Assembly: GCF_003950295.1 (NCBI RefSeq)
Contig: NZ_RHNP01000028.1
Location: forward strand, 1 to 41,201
Direction of reading: 5' to 3'
Origin: Loigolactobacillus iwatensis
Lineage (GTDB): Bacteria; Bacillota; Bacilli; Lactobacillales; Lactobacillaceae
DNA: 41,201 nt
Below are positions 20,560 to 30,185 of this stretch, one piece after another. The position numbers and the translations under genes are program-made. Positions within the stretch are counted from its first letter, which is position 1. Every line of letters starts with the position of its first letter. The notes beneath the pieces are model-generated. The model made no database searches and was not told the origin of the DNA. It was given only the letters and a program-made list of their open reading frames with translations.

Positions 20560-20868
20560 CTATAGTTTAATTTCGATATCCACACCACTTGGTAAATCGA
20601 GTTTCATTAACGCATCAACAGTTTTTGGTGTTGGGTTAACGATATCGATTAAACGCTTGTGGGTGCGCATTTCAAATTGTTCACGTGAGTCTTTAAACTT
20701 ATGTGTTGCACGAAGCACTGTATAAAGTGTCCGTTCTGTTGGCAATGGAATAGGACCTGAAATTGTAGCGCCCGTCCGTTTTGCCGTTTCAACAATCTTT
20801 TCAGCAGATTGGTCTAAGACACGATGTTCGTATGCTTTTAACCGAATCCGAATCTTTTGTTTTGCCAT
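20560..20868 (-). CDS. rpsJ: 30S ribosomal protein S10 / NusE
   Basis: S10 (102 aa) sits in the 30S head and, as NusE, joins NusB in antitermination complexes. The ATG at 20868 ([16 protein letters not shown]) is the family start and follows AAGGAGGGAAAAAC. A longer in-frame form to 20940 would run through the ribosome-binding site and the leader hairpin, so I rejected it. It is the first gene of the S10-spc-alpha cluster. Confidence 0.96.
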   Translation of the reverse strand: MAKQKIRIRLKAYEHRVLDQSAEKIVETAKRTGATISGPIPLPTERTLYTVLRATHKFKDSREQFEMRTHKRLIDIVNPTPKTVDALMKLDLPSGVDIEIKL

Positions 20869-21024
20869 GTTTTTCCCTCCTTCGTTCGTTTTAAAAATGA
20901 ACTTGCTCCGTGAAAATTCCCAACACGTCCGCCATGGCAAAGCAGCCGGGCGTGTCGCAACCTTTCACATCTAAGCTCCTGTATTCCATTAATACAGGGA
21001 TACTAACTCTTCAAAATTAGCACC
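20869..21024 (-). promoter_or_regulatory. Structured 5' leader of the S10 operon
   Basis: Between the predicted promoter and rpsJ about 155 nt are untranslated. Two hairpins are visible: an 8-bp stem with CCTGTATT/AATACAGG arms (20979-20999, loop of five), and a larger one with arms ACACGTCCGC (20923-20932) and GCCGGGCGTGT (20946-20956). Leaders of S10 operons are sites of L4 autoregulation in some bacteria; whether this one responds to L4 is inference. Confidence 0.5.
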
Positions 21025-21030
21025 TTGTCT

Positions 21031-21059
21031 ATTGTACAAGAAAACAAATTATCTGACAA
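21031..21059 (-). promoter_or_regulatory. Sigma-A promoter of the S10-spc-alpha operon
   Basis: TTGTCA (21054-21059) and TACAAT (21031-21036) are separated by 17 bp on the minus strand. Each differs from consensus at one base. This is the only good promoter upstream of rpsJ. Confidence 0.8.
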
Positions 21060-21205
21060 GGCTTTTTTATAAAATTGAGATTTAATTCCTGAATCAACGG
21101 GCAACGTTTGTTAGTGTACCATATGTTTTTGACTTTGACTAATATTACTTGACGGTAACTTATCATTCGTATGCTTAGCACAACTTTAAGTTAGAGGTGA
21201 TTCAA

Positions 21206-21762
21206 TTGGCACATAAAAATGAAGCATTACTGATTATCGACTATACCAATGATTTTGTCGCAAAAAATGGTGTCCTAACTGCCGGTTTACCTGCTCAGGC
21301 GTTGGCCCCAAAAATCATTCAATTGGCAGATCGATTCGTTGATCATGGTAGTTGGATAATTTTACCAACTGATGTTCATACACCACATGATACTTTTCAT
21401 CCCGAAAGTAACATTCTTCCACCGCATAACGTTCGTAATACTTGGGACCGCCGATTCTTTGGTGATTTACAACCATGGTTTGAGCAACATCAAAATGATG
21501 AGCGCGTTTATATGTTTGATAAAACTCGCTACATTTCCTTTACAGGGACGGATCTAGATCTTCGTTTGCGCGAACTAAAATTACGACGTTAAATTTAGTT
21601 GGCGTCGATACCGATATCTGCGTGCTGCACACTGCCGTTGGCGCTTATAATTTGGCTTACCAGATTATTGTGTATCAGCAGGCAACAGCGACCCTAAATC
21701 CAGAAAGACAGTCCTGGGCATTGGATCACTTTAAATCCGTTTTAGGGGCAACTGTGCTATAG
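21206..21762 (+). pseudogene. Isochorismatase/nicotinamidase-family hydrolase, broken by a one-base frameshift
   Basis: The first part (TTG start at 21206, six bases after AGAGGTGA) gives HKNEALLIIDYTNDFV, with the family's catalytic Asp region, but stops at 21592. From about 21573 the protein continues in the -1 frame with TTLNLVGVDTDICVLHTA, including the nucleophilic cysteine, to a stop at 21762. Restoring one base, most simply an A in the CTAAAA run near 21570-21576, would yield an intact protein of about 185 residues. So either this is a young pseudogene or there is a sequencing error. The usual role is nicotinamide deamidation or a related cysteine hydrolase reaction; the exact substrate is unknown. 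It lies divergent to rpsJ. Confidence 0.85.
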
Positions 21763-21800
21763 ATTAGTTAACCTTTCTCTATATTATATAGAAGAAATAA

Positions 21801-21840
21801 AAAAAACGATTTATCCACTTGAGATAAATCGTCTTTTAAT
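21801..21840. terminator. Bidirectional terminator of fusA and the hydrolase gene
   Basis: Ten-base arms ACGATTTATC (21806-21815) and GATAAATCGT (21823-21832) enclose a 7-nt loop. The minus strand then has a run of eight T (end of rpsL-rpsG-fusA). The plus strand has CTTTTAATT (end of the frameshifted gene). Confidence 0.85.
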
Positions 21841-21867
21841 TGTACAGCAACGGTTACTTTTGCTTAA

Positions 21868-23967
21868 TTAATCTTCAGCAGGTGTACCGCCATTTTTCTT
21901 AATAATGTCAGCCTGAACAGACTTAGGAACGGCCTCATAATGATCAAATGTCATTGTAAACGTTCCACGTCCCTGAGTTGCAGAACGTAAAGTCGTTGCG
22001 TAACCAAACATTTCAGATAACGGAACCATCGAGTTAACTAATTGTGAGTTACCACGTGCTTCCATCCCTTCAACACGACCGCGACGAGCTGTAACGTGGC
22101 CCATAACATCACCTAAGTAATCCTCTGGGGCAACAATTTCAACTTTCATGATTGGTTCAAGGATAACTGCGCCGGCCTTTTTAGCAGCCGCACGTAGTGA
22201 CATTGAAGCGGCAATCTTAAAGGCTGCTTCACTAGAATCGACATCATGATAAGAACCATCGTAAAGACGGGCCTTAACGTCAACTAATGGGTAACCAGCT
22301 AAAACACCGTTGGCCATTGATTCTTTCAAACCTTGTTCAACTGCTGGAATAAATTCACGAGGAACAACCCCACCAACAATATCATCGGTAAATTCAAAGC
22401 CGCCACCCTCTTCGTTAGGAGTGAATTCGACCCAAACATCACCATACTGACCTTTACCACCAGATTGGCGAATAAACTTACCTTGAGCAGAAGCTTGTTT
22501 AGTGAATGTTTCACGGTAAGCAACTTGTGGTGCACCAACAGTTGCTTCAACGTTAAATTCACGACGCATCCGGTCAACAATAATATCCAAATGAAGTTCG
22601 CCCATGCCGGCAATCAAAGTTTCACCAGTTTCAGGATTAGTTTCAGCCTTAAAAGTAGGATCCTCTTCAGCAAGCTTTTGTAAGGCAACATCCATCTTAT
22701 CTTGATCTGCCTTAGTCTTAGGTTCGATTGAAACCTGAATAACTGGATCTGGGAATTCCATTGATTCAAGAATCAATGGGTGCTTAACTGACGTCAAAGA
22801 ATCACCAGTTGTTGTATTCTTTAAACCAATTGCAGCCGCAATATCACCAGAGAAAACTTCAGGAATTTCAGTCCGGTGATTTGAATGCATTTGGAGTAAA
22901 CGACCAACACGTTCACGTGTATCCTTAGTTGCATTCATAACGTACGAACCAGATTCAAGCGTACCGGAGTAAACCCGAATAAAGGTTAATCGTCCAACGA
23001 ATGGATCAGTTGCAATCTTAAATGCTAGAGCAGCGAAATCCTTATCGTCACCAGCAGTCAATTCAACGTTTTCACCCGTTTCAGGATCAGTTGCATTGTA
23101 TGGCTTAACATCAAGTGGTGATGGTAAGAAATCGTTAACTGCATCAAGCATCATTTGAACACCTTTATTTTTGAAGGCTGAACCAGCAAGTACTGGATAA
23201 GCTTCCAAATTCAAAGTTGCCTTACGAATTGCTGCTTTGATTTCATCCTTGGAGATTTCTTCACCTTCAAGGTATTTTTCCATAATACCATCATCGATAT
23301 CAGCTAACTGCTCGATCATTGCGTTACGGCGTTTTTTAGCTTCTTCCATATATTCATCAGGTACATCTACGGTATCCCATTTTGTACCTAATTCATCTTC
23401 GTCATAAAGGTCAGCCTTCATTTCGATTAAGTCAATGACACCTTCAAAGTTATCTTCGGCACCAATTGGCATTTGAATAGGTAACGCATTGGCTTGTAGG
23501 CGATCCCTAATTGTATCAACGGAATAGTCAAAATCTGCGCCGATTTTATCCATTTTATTGATAAAAACAATCCGGGGAACACTATAAGTTGTTGACTGAC
23601 GCCAAACATTTTCGGTTTGTGGTTCAACACCGGCCTGAGCATCAAGTACAACCACTGCACCATCTAAAACACGTAATGAACGTTCAACTTCAACAGTGAA
23701 GTCAACGTGTCCTGGGGTATCAATGATGTTAATGCGGTGATTTTTCCACTGTGCCGTTGTTGCGGCAGAAGTGATTGTAATCCCACGTTCTTGTTCTTGT
23801 GCCATCCAGTCCATTTGTGAAGCACCTTCGTGGGTTTCACCAATCTTATGAATCTTACCGGTATAGTACAAAATACGTTCGGTCGTAGTCGTCTTACCAG
23901 CATCGATATGTGCAACGATACCAATATTCCGTGTTCGTTCTAATGGAAATTCACGAGTATTTGCCAT
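21868..23967 (-). CDS. fusA: Elongation factor G
   Basis: EF-G (699 aa) drives translocation and, with RRF, ribosome recycling. G-domain motifs are intact: AHIDAGKT (G1), DTPGHVDFT (G3) and NKMDKIGA (G4). Domains II-V follow at normal length, with [16 protein letters not shown] in domain IV. It is third in the rpsL-rpsG-fusA operon but is separated from rpsG by 264 bp containing a terminator and a long hairpin, so its expression may be set separately. tuf, often next, is not in this window. Confidence 0.98.
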   Translation of the reverse strand: MANTREFPLERTRNIGIVAHIDAGKTTTTERILYYTGKIHKIGETHEGASQMDWMAQEQERGITITSAATTAQWKNHRINIIDTPGHVDFTVEVERSLRVLDGAVVVLDAQAGVEPQTENVWRQSTTYSVPRIVFINKMDKIGADFDYSVDTIRDRLQANALPIQMPIGAEDNFEGVIDLIEMKADLYDEDELGTKWDTVDVPDEYMEEAKKRRNAMIEQLADIDDGIMEKYLEGEEISKDEIKAAIRKATLNLEAYPVLAGSAFKNKGVQMMLDAVNDFLPSPLDVKPYNATDPETGENVELTAGDDKDFAALAFKIATDPFVGRLTFIRVYSGTLESGSYVMNATKDTRERVGRLLQMHSNHRTEIPEVFSGDIAAAIGLKNTTTGDSLTSVKHPLILESMEFPDPVIQVSIEPKTKADQDKMDVALQKLAEEDPTFKAETNPETGETLIAGMGELHLDIIVDRMRREFNVEATVGAPQVAYRETFTKQASAQGKFIRQSGGKGQYGDVWVEFTPNEEGGGFEFTDDIVGGVVPREFIPAVEQGLKESMANGVLAGYPLVDVKARLYDGSYHDVDSSEAAFKIAASMSLRAAAKKAGAVILEPIMKVEIVAPEDYLGDVMGHVTARRGRVEGMEARGNSQLVNSMVPLSEMFGYATTLRSATQGRGTFTMTFDHYEAVPKSVQADIIKKNGGTPAED

Positions 23968-24160
23968 TTAAGAATGTTTCTCCTCTCGTTTAAAAAGCTG
24001 ATTAAACAGCCTCAATAATTGCATAACTATATTTTTTATTTCAGTTTATTAAGTGAGTAATCCCTAACAAAGCCGGCATAAACGAAGCGTGCCAGAAAAA
24101 GGCGACTTTCTGTTCAGCCATAATTGTCCAGTGGTATCCCAGCGCCTTTTCAAGCACGCT
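23968..24160 (-). promoter_or_regulatory. Structured leader of fusA with two terminator- or attenuator-like elements
   Basis: The gap between rpsG and fusA holds a long imperfect hairpin: arms AGCGTGC (24086-24092) with GCACGCT (24154-24160), then AAAAGGCG (24097-24104) with CGCCTTTT (24143-24150), around a roughly 38-nt apical region. Nearer fusA, AGGCTG/CAGCTT arms with a TTTTT run (23992-24012) form a small terminator-like element about 20 nt before the GAGAGGAG ribosome-binding site. I found no convincing separate promoter here. Confidence 0.5.
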
Positions 24161-24174
24161 GTCCAATCTCAACA

Positions 24175-24211
24175 AAAGGGGCTACTATATGGAAAACTCA
24201 TATAATAGCCC
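24175..24211 (-). terminator. Terminator-like hairpin after rpsG
   Basis: Arms GGGCTACTATATG (24179-24191) and CATATAATAGCCC (24199-24211) pair at 12 of 13 positions around a 7-nt loop, and the minus strand continues CCCCTTTTGTTG. It stands 20 bp past the rpsG stop, so much of the transcript may end before fusA. Confidence 0.65.
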
Positions 24212-24231
24212 TACTTTCGAAATAACTTAGA

Positions 24232-24702
24232 TTACCAACGATAATGTGCAAATGCACGGTTGGCATCTGCCATTTTATGGGTATCTTCACGTTTCTTAAC
24301 TGCTGCACCAGTATTGTTTGCAGCATCCATGATTTCACGAGCTAAGCGTTCATCCATGGTGTGTTCACCACGTTGACGTGAATATTGAACCAACCAACGA
24401 AGACCTAATGTTGTTCGACGATCTGGACGAACTTCGATCGGTACTTGGTAGTTAGATCCACCAACACGACGAGCCTTAACTTCAAGGACGGGCATGATGT
24501 TTTTCATTGCTTCTTCAAAGACTTCCAATGGTTCGTTACCAGTTGAGTCTTTAATAATATCAAATGCTTTGTAAAGAATTGTTGACGCAGTACCGCGCTT
24601 ACCATCAACCATCAAACGGTTAATTAAGCGGGAAACCAATTTAGAATTGTAAATTGGATCTGGTAATACGTCGCGTTTTGCAACAGCGCCTTTTCTTGGC
24701 AT
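24232..24702 (-). CDS. rpsG: 30S ribosomal protein S7
   Basis: S7 (156 aa) nucleates assembly of the 30S head and lies at the E site. It begins [20 protein letters not shown] and ends [10 protein letters not shown], both canonical. It lies 48 bp after rpsL. In Escherichia coli S7 is the translational repressor of the str operon. Confidence 0.97.
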   Translation of the reverse strand: MPRKGAVAKRDVLPDPIYNSKLVSRLINRLMVDGKRGTASTILYKAFDIIKDSTGNEPLEVFEEAMKNIMPVLEVKARRVGGSNYQVPIEVRPDRRTTLGLRWLVQYSRQRGEHTMDERLAREIMDAANNTGAAVKKREDTHKMADANRAFAHYRW

Positions 24703-24750
24703 ATTACGTAACCTCCCGAGTTAAATAAAATTGACTTTAAACCAGTTTAA

Positions 24751-25164
24751 TTATTTTTTAGGTTTCTTAGTACCGTATTTAGAACGGCCTTGTTTACGAT
24801 CTGTAACACCGGCAGTATCTAAAGTACCACGAACAATATGGTAACGGACACCAGGTAAATCCTTAACACGTCCGCCACGGATTAAGACAACACTATGTTC
24901 TTGAAGATTATGGCCAATCCCAGGGATATAAGCTGTTACTTCAATTAAATTAGATAAGCGTACACGAGCATACTTACGTAATGCTGAGTTAGGCTTCTTT
25001 GGTGTCATCGTGCCGACACGAGTGGCAACCCCACGTTTTTGTGGTGCAGGGTTGTTCGTTTGGATCTTTTTCATACTGTTGTACCCAAAATTCAAAGCAG
25101 GTGCATCAGATTTTGTTGTTCTAGATTTACGGCCTTTTCGTACTAATTGATTAATAGTAGGCAT
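24751..25164 (-). CDS. rpsL: 30S ribosomal protein S12
   Basis: S12 (137 aa) controls decoding accuracy. The loop [11 protein letters not shown] and the segment [14 protein letters not shown] keep the lysines whose substitution gives streptomycin resistance, so this looks like a sensitive-type S12. It is the first gene of the str-type operon, behind a leader of about 230 nt and a promoter with a perfect TTGACA. Confidence 0.98.
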   Translation of the reverse strand: MPTINQLVRKGRKSRTTKSDAPALNFGYNSMKKIQTNNPAPQKRGVATRVGTMTPKKPNSALRKYARVRLSNLIEVTAYIPGIGHNLQEHSVVLIRGGRVKDLPGVRYHIVRGTLDTAGVTDRKQGRSKYGTKKPKK

Positions 25165-25398
25165 CTAAAGCATTCTCCCTTCTTAACATATAAAAATTTA
25201 AGTCCACACTTCCAGGCGTCTCTTTTTGAATTACAGAAAACTCCAATACCATGAGTAACTAAATAAGTAGCTTTTAGCGACTGCTTTGGCTTGGTTTCAA
25301 GCAACAAAAAAGAGTGAAAACACATCTGGAAGACAATGTGCTGTCGCTCACAGTCAGCACGTCCGCATTTGCGGAAAACTGCTCAACAAAAAGCACCT
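25165..25398 (-). promoter_or_regulatory. Structured 5' leader of rpsL
   Basis: Three hairpins occur in order on the minus strand: TCCGC/GCGGA (25362-25375), GTGCTG/CAGCAC (25338-25360) and CACAT/ATGTG (25321-25340). The last two share three bases, so they exclude each other. The CACAT hairpin is followed by TTTTCACTCTTTTTTG, a possible attenuator. No open reading frame of note is inside. The rest of the gap up to 25628 holds the rpsL promoter and the upstream region of the prepilin peptidase gene. Confidence 0.45.
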
Positions 25399-25403
25399 TT
25401 GTA

Positions 25404-25432
25404 AGAATACCATGATGTACTAGGCGTGTCAA
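25404..25432 (-). promoter_or_regulatory. Promoter of rpsL-rpsG(-fusA)
   Basis: A perfect TTGACA (25427-25432) lies 17 bp from TATTCT (25404-25409) on the minus strand, with TGG giving an extended -10. The -10 hexamer matches only four of six bases, but the other elements compensate. Confidence 0.75.
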
Positions 25433-25628
25433 CCGGTCACAAAGATTCAACGCTTTTACGTAGCTTATTAATAAGGAGTTGAAATAAAGGAAACTTCCCC
25501 CGGTACACATTTTATCGTTCTTCATATTTAACGATTAACTCACTAGTAACGAACCATTCTAGAATAGAAGCACTCTTTCCCTACTACTATCCATCAATAC
25601 AGTAAGAACTGAAACGAGGTTAATTATA

Positions 25629-26315
25629 ATGCTAATGTTATATTTTCTAGTCGGCACAATTATTGGCTCTTTTTTGACCCTTGTTGCTTGGCGCGTTCCT
25701 AGACACGAATCCATTATCGCACCACGGTCGCACTGTGACAACTGTCAACACTATTTAGATACGATTGACTTGATACCAATTTTAGGCTTTTCATTGAATA
25801 AAGGACGCTGCCGTTACTGCAAAGAAAAGTTGTCTCCAGTACTGTTATTAGGCGAGATTGTAGCCGGTTCATTAAGTGTTAGTTGCTTTTATTTTAGTAG
25901 TACAAAATCGCAATTAATTTTCAGCCTAAGTTTACTGGCCTTCTGTCTTTGTTTCAGTCTCATGGATCTTTTTTACCACGCTATTCACTTTCCAACTTTT
26001 TTAATTTTTGCAATTTATTTATCTGGCATTAGCTTTTTTTGCTCTCATTCAACGCTGAATTGGAAAAGTGCCCTGTTTACGGCAAGTATTTTTTATCTAT
26101 TCAGTAGTCTAACACATAGTTTTGGCTGTGGTGACGTTGATCTACTTGTTCTATGCGCCCTATTATTTGGTAGCTGGCGTTTAGGCCAAATTATTGTCCT
26201 GGCCTGCAGTCTCTGTTTGCTAACCTATCCAATTTTGTACTACCATAAAATACACCAAATTGCTTTCATTCCTTATTTAAGTATGGCCCTTTTTATTTTA
26301 TATTTCTGGCACTAA
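25629..26315 (+). CDS. comC: Prepilin peptidase (type IV leader peptidase, ComC/PilD family)
   Basis: This 228-residue polytopic membrane aspartic protease cleaves and may N-methylate type IV prepilin-like proteins, in this group the competence pseudopili (ComG). The N-terminal domain has two cysteine pairs (Cys36/Cys39 and Cys61/Cys64). The peptidase part has Asp113 in LMDLFYH and Asp169 in GCGDVDLL, the two catalytic aspartates of family A24. At least six hydrophobic segments are visible. A GAGGT ribosome-binding site lies eight bases before the ATG. The gene stands alone on the plus strand between the rpsL and rpoBC operons and looks intact. I see no clear competence (Cin-type) box. Confidence 0.9.
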   Translation: MLMLYFLVGTIIGSFLTLVAWRVPRHESIIAPRSHCDNCQHYLDTIDLIPILGFSLNKGRCRYCKEKLSPVLLLGEIVAGSLSVSCFYFSSTKSQLIFSLSLLAFCLCFSLMDLFYHAIHFPTFLIFAIYLSGISFFCSHSTLNWKSALFTASIFYLFSSLTHSFGCGDVDLLVLCALLFGSWRLGQIIVLACSLCLLTYPILYYHKIHQIAFIPYLSMALFILYFWH

Positions 26316-26344
26316 AAAGGGGCCAGGACTTTTGTCCCAGCCTC
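26314..26344. terminator. Terminator after comC, oriented best for the minus strand
   Basis: Arms 26319-26329 and 26334-26344 with a TTTT loop read GAGGCTGGGAC and GTCCTGGCCCC on the minus strand, followed by TTTTT. Hairpins of the type GAGGCTGGGAC-AAAA-GTCCCAGCCTC are common between genes in lactobacilli. It starts at the comC stop codon and probably serves both directions. Confidence 0.6.
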
Positions 26345-26470
26345 TCACTATTTTCGAACATTGTTCTAGAACATGCGCTAAAGTTTTGGGTTCGCCGGCC
26401 TTCCAATATCCATAGCGCAGTTATTAGATTAGCGTACAAATCCAAAACCGGGCTTTATCCTACTCCCTTC
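26345..26470. other. Convergent intergenic stretch with palindrome and interleaved repeats
   Basis: Between the two terminators there is no gene. It holds the 12-bp palindrome TGTTCTAGAACA (26362-26373) and two interleaved complementary pairs: GCGCTA (26375-26380) with TAGCGC (26413-26418), and GTTTTGG (26383-26389) with CCAAAAC (26442-26448). Confidence 0.4.
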
Positions 26471-26505
26471 AAAAAAAACGCCGGATAATGTCCGACGTTT
26501 TTTTG
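26471..26505 (-). terminator. Terminator of rpoB-rpoC
   Basis: Arms ACGCCGGA (26478-26485) and TCCGACGT (26491-26498) around a 5-nt loop are flanked by runs of eight A and seven T. On the minus strand the single odd pair becomes a G-T wobble and the stem runs into eight T. It lies within 15 bp of the rpoC stop. Confidence 0.85.
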
Positions 26506-26510
26506 TATCT

Positions 26511-29500
26511 TTAATTATTATCTGGTTGTTGACCCTCACCGTTATTGGCGTTCATTTGCTTTTCAAGATCACTAATTGAATAGACGTTCTCAGAAACAAC
26601 ACCAACTTCTTTTGGTTCTGTATGGCGATACTTAGCCATACCAGTACCAGCAGGAATAATCTTCCCGATAATAACATTTTCTTTTAGACCAAGTAATGGA
26701 TCATTCTTGCCCCGAATTGCGGCGTCAGTCAAGACACGAGTTGTTTCCTGGAATGAAGCTGCGGATAAGAAACTATTAGTTTCTAGAGCAGCTTTAGTAA
26801 TCCCAAGTAAAACAGGACGTGCTGTTGCTGGAATGCCACCCGCAATTAAGGTCTTATAGTTTGCTCGCTTAAAGTCGGCAATATCAAGTAATGTTCCTGG
26901 CAAGATATCCGTGTCGCCAGGATCCATAACACGAACTTTGCGCATCATTTGCCGAACCATAACTTCCATATGCTTATCAGAAACTTCAACACCCTGCATC
27001 CGGTATACTTTTTGAATTTCGCGAAGCATATAGATTTCAGTTGTTAAGGTATCACTGACTTGTAATAGTTGTTTAGGATCAATTGACCCACCAGTTAGTG
27101 AATCACCACGATTAACAAGGTCGCCTTCCTTAATTCGGATTCGCGACGTAAACGGTACACTATAAGTTCGTGTATCAGTTTCGCCTTGAACCGTAATTTC
27201 CTTAGTGTGGTCAGCTGGATTTTCATCAATTGCTGTAATCTCACCAGTAACTTCAGTAATCGTTGCAAGGCCTTTAGGATTACGAGCTTCCATAATTTCC
27301 TGAACACGAGGCAACCCTTGCGTAATATCACCACCGGCAACACCACCGGTATGGAAAGTCCGCATTGTTAACTGTGTACCAGGTTCACCGATTGACTGCG
27401 CAGCAACTGTCCCAACGGCTTCACCAACTTCGACGGTTTCGCCAATGGCCAAGTTACGACCGAAGCAATAACGGCAAACACCATGTTCAGTGTTACAAGT
27501 AAAGACGGAACGAATTGTGACGGTCTTAATTCCGGCATTAATAATCTTTTGCGCCAACGTTTCATCAATCATAACGTTCTTACCGGCAAATTCTTCACCA
27601 GTTTCAGGATCATAAATTGATTTCATCGTGTAACGACCAAGAATTCGATCATAAAGTGGTTCGATGACTTCGTTACCTTCCATAATGGCAGATACTTCTA
27701 AGCCACGATCAGTTCCACAATCTTCTTCACGAACGATAACATCCTGGGCAACATCGACTAAACGTCGAGTTAAGTAACCGGAGTTAGCGGTCTTCAGTGC
27801 CGTATCGGTCATCCCTTTACGCGCACCATGGGTTGAAATAAACATTTCCATAACGGAAAGACCCTCACGGAAGTTTGAAATAACTGGTAATTCCATGATT
27901 TGTCCATTAGGAGCAGCCATTAAACCACGCATACCGGCTAACTGTGTAAAGTTAGATGCATTACCACGGGCACCAGAATCACTCATCATAAAGATTGGGT
28001 TGTTCGCAGGCATATTTTCCATTAACCGTTGTTGGATTTGATCCTTAACGCTGTTCCAAATGCCAATGACACGTTGATAACGTTCATCATCAGTAATTAA
28101 ACCACGACGGAACTGTTTCGTAATCAAAGCAACTTGCTTATGCGCTTCTGCAACTAAGGCAGGCTTTTCAGGCAAGTCATTGACATCAGAAACCCCAACG
28201 GTAATACCAGAATGTGTTGCTTCTGTATAGCCTAAAGTCTTCATTCGATCCAATAACTCAGATGTTTCCGTTACCTTATAAATCTTGAAGACTTGTGCAA
28301 TAATGTCGGCTAAAAAGCTCTTCTTAAATGGCTGGTTCAAATCACGATCCTTAATTGCCGCCTTGATATCAGTACCAGGTTCAATGAAGAACTTATCATC
28401 AATCCCATCCATCAAGTTACCGTTAGTTGGTTCGTTCAAATAAACGAAGTCCTTTGGCAAAATTGCGTTAAAGGCTACCTTACCAACTGAAGTAATCATA
28501 ATTTTATTTCGTTGTTCATCAGAGAATGGCTTATCTAGTAACGAATTGGTGGATAAACCAATGCGTGTATGCAATTCAACGTAGCCATTCTGGTAGGCCA
28601 AAACAACTTCATTAGGATCTTTAAAGATCATGCCTTCACCGTTAATGCCAGCTTCTTCAGTTGTTAAGAAGTAGTTACCAAGCACAACGTCCTGCGAAGG
28701 TGTTGAAATTGGCTTACCATCACGTGGTGCCAAGATATGGTGAGCAGCTAACATTAACATCCGGGCTTCAGCTTGAGCTTCATCAGATAATGGTACGTGA
28801 ATCGCCATCTGATCACCATCAAAATCGGCATTGTAGGCTTCGCAGGCAAGTGGATGCAGACGAATTGATTTACCATCAACTAAAACTGGTTCAAATGCCT
28901 GAATCCCCAAACGATGCAATGTAGGTGCCCGGTTTAATAATACTGGGTGCTCTTTAATAACATCTTCCAAAACATCCCAGATATCTTCATCCCGGCGATC
29001 AATCTTACGCTTAGCATTCTTAATGTTAGAAGCCAATTCACGTTTAACCAATTCATGCATGACAAATGGTTTGAATAATTCAAGCGCCATTTCACGGGGT
29101 AAACCACATTGATAGAATTTAAGCGTTGGGCCGACATCAATAACTGAACGACCTGAATAATCAACTCGCTTACCTAACAAGTTCTGGCGGAAACGTCCTT
29201 GTTTCCCCTTCAATAAATGCGAAAGTGATTTTAATGGACGATTACCAGGCCCAGTAACTGGACGGCCACGACGACCATTATCGATCAAAGCATCGACGGC
29301 CTCTTGGAGCATCCGTTTTTCGTTTTGAACAATGATATTGGGTGCATTTAAATCAAGTAGTCGCTTCAAACGATTATTCCGGTTGATCACCCGCCGGTAT
29401 AAATCATTTAAATCAGAAGTAGCAAAACGGCCACCTTCTAATTGAACCATTGGTCGTAAATCCGGTGGAATGACAGGAATTGCGTCCATAACCATCCAAC

Positions 29501-30170
29501 TAGGTTCATTACCAGATTGGCGGAAAGCTTCAAGAATATCTAAACGTCGAATAGCACGAGTCCGTTTTTGGCCTTGAGCAGTCTTTAGATCTTCCTTAAG
29601 CCCAGCAACTTCTTTATCTAGGTCAACGTCATCTAATAATTCTTTGATGGCTTCAGCACCCATCTTAGCTTTAAACTCATGACCGTACTGTTCATACTTT
29701 TCACGGTATTCACTTTCAGTTAAAAGTTGTTTCTTTTCTAAGGCAGTGTTGCCGGATTCAATGACAACGTAGGATGCGAAGTAAATGATCTCTTCCAAAG
29801 CGCGGGGGCTCATGTCTAAAACAAGACCCATTCGACTTGGAATACCTTTGAAGTACCAAATATGTGAAACTGGCGCTGCTAGTTCAATGTGACCCATTCG
29901 TTCACGACGAACCTTAGAACGCGTAACTTCAACCCCGCAGCGATCACAAACGATTCCCTTATAGCGAATTCGTTTGTACTTACCACAAGCACATTCCCAG
30001 TCTTTCGTCGGGCCAAAGATCCGTTCATCAAACAGGCCATCGCGTTCGGGCTTTAGTGTTCGGTAGTTGATTGTTTCTGGCTTTTTAACTTCACCATAAG
30101 ACCAACTGCGGATTTTATCGGGAGATGCAAGTCCAATCTGCATACTCTCAAATTTATTAACATCTATCAC
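26511..30170 (-). CDS. rpoC: DNA-directed RNA polymerase beta' subunit
   Basis: The beta' subunit (1219 aa) carries the catalytic Mg2+ site. The active-site motif NADFDGDQM is at residues 447-455, with Asp449, Asp451 and Asp453. The N-terminal zinc ribbon has Cys60, Cys62, Cys75 and Cys78, and the second cluster [13 protein letters not shown] lies in the C-terminal half. The trigger-loop region [16 protein letters not shown] is intact. The start is GTG, eight bases after AGGAGG, 15 bp past the rpoB stop. The C-terminus is short and polar, as usual for lactobacilli. Confidence 0.98.
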   Translation of the reverse strand: MIDVNKFESMQIGLASPDKIRSWSYGEVKKPETINYRTLKPERDGLFDERIFGPTKDWECACGKYKRIRYKGIVCDRCGVEVTRSKVRRERMGHIELAAPVSHIWYFKGIPSRMGLVLDMSPRALEEIIYFASYVVIESGNTALEKKQLLTESEYREKYEQYGHEFKAKMGAEAIKELLDDVDLDKEVAGLKEDLKTAQGQKRTRAIRRLDILEAFRQSGNEPSWMVMDAIPVIPPDLRPMVQLEGGRFATSDLNDLYRRVINRNNRLKRLLDLNAPNIIVQNEKRMLQEAVDALIDNGRRGRPVTGPGNRPLKSLSHLLKGKQGRFRQNLLGKRVDYSGRSVIDVGPTLKFYQCGLPREMALELFKPFVMHELVKRELASNIKNAKRKIDRRDEDIWDVLEDVIKEHPVLLNRAPTLHRLGIQAFEPVLVDGKSIRLHPLACEAYNADFDGDQMAIHVPLSDEAQAEARMLMLAAHHILAPRDGKPISTPSQDVVLGNYFLTTEEAGINGEGMIFKDPNEVVLAYQNGYVELHTRIGLSTNSLLDKPFSDEQRNKIMITSVGKVAFNAILPKDFVYLNEPTNGNLMDGIDDKFFIEPGTDIKAAIKDRDLNQPFKKSFLADIIAQVFKIYKVTETSELLDRMKTLGYTEATHSGITVGVSDVNDLPEKPALVAEAHKQVALITKQFRRGLITDDERYQRVIGIWNSVKDQIQQRLMENMPANNPIFMMSDSGARGNASNFTQLAGMRGLMAAPNGQIMELPVISNFREGLSVMEMFISTHGARKGMTDTALKTANSGYLTRRLVDVAQDVIVREEDCGTDRGLEVSAIMEGNEVIEPLYDRILGRYTMKSIYDPETGEEFAGKNVMIDETLAQKIINAGIKTVTIRSVFTCNTEHGVCRYCFGRNLAIGETVEVGEAVGTVAAQSIGEPGTQLTMRTFHTGGVAGGDITQGLPRVQEIMEARNPKGLATITEVTGEITAIDENPADHTKEITVQGETDTRTYSVPFTSRIRIKEGDLVNRGDSLTGGSIDPKQLLQVSDTLTTEIYMLREIQKVYRMQGVEVSDKHMEVMVRQMMRKVRVMDPGDTDILPGTLLDIADFKRANYKTLIAGGIPATARPVLLGITKAALETNSFLSAASFQETTRVLTDAAIRGKNDPLLGLKENVIIGKIIPAGTGMAKYRHTEPKEVGVVSENVYSISDLEKQMNANNGEGQQPDNN

Positions 30171-30185
30171 TTGGCCGACCTCCTA

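Noticed and set aside
20869-20940. In-frame N-terminal extension of rpsJ
   Set aside because: It would translate the ribosome-binding site and one arm of a leader hairpin; S10 is a 102-residue protein starting MAKQKIRI.
21565-21580. Programmed -1 frameshift in the hydrolase gene
   Set aside because: The AAAATTA context is not a canonical X XXY YYZ slippery site and I see no downstream pseudoknot; a mutation or error is simpler.
25143-25525. Short minus-strand reading frames in the rpsL leader
   Set aside because: They cross the predicted rpsL promoter and hairpins, lack ribosome-binding sites and resemble nothing known.
25540-25628. Competence (Cin-box or SigH-type) promoter for comC
   Set aside because: TAACGAACC and AAAGGAAAC are only partial matches with no partner element at the right distance.
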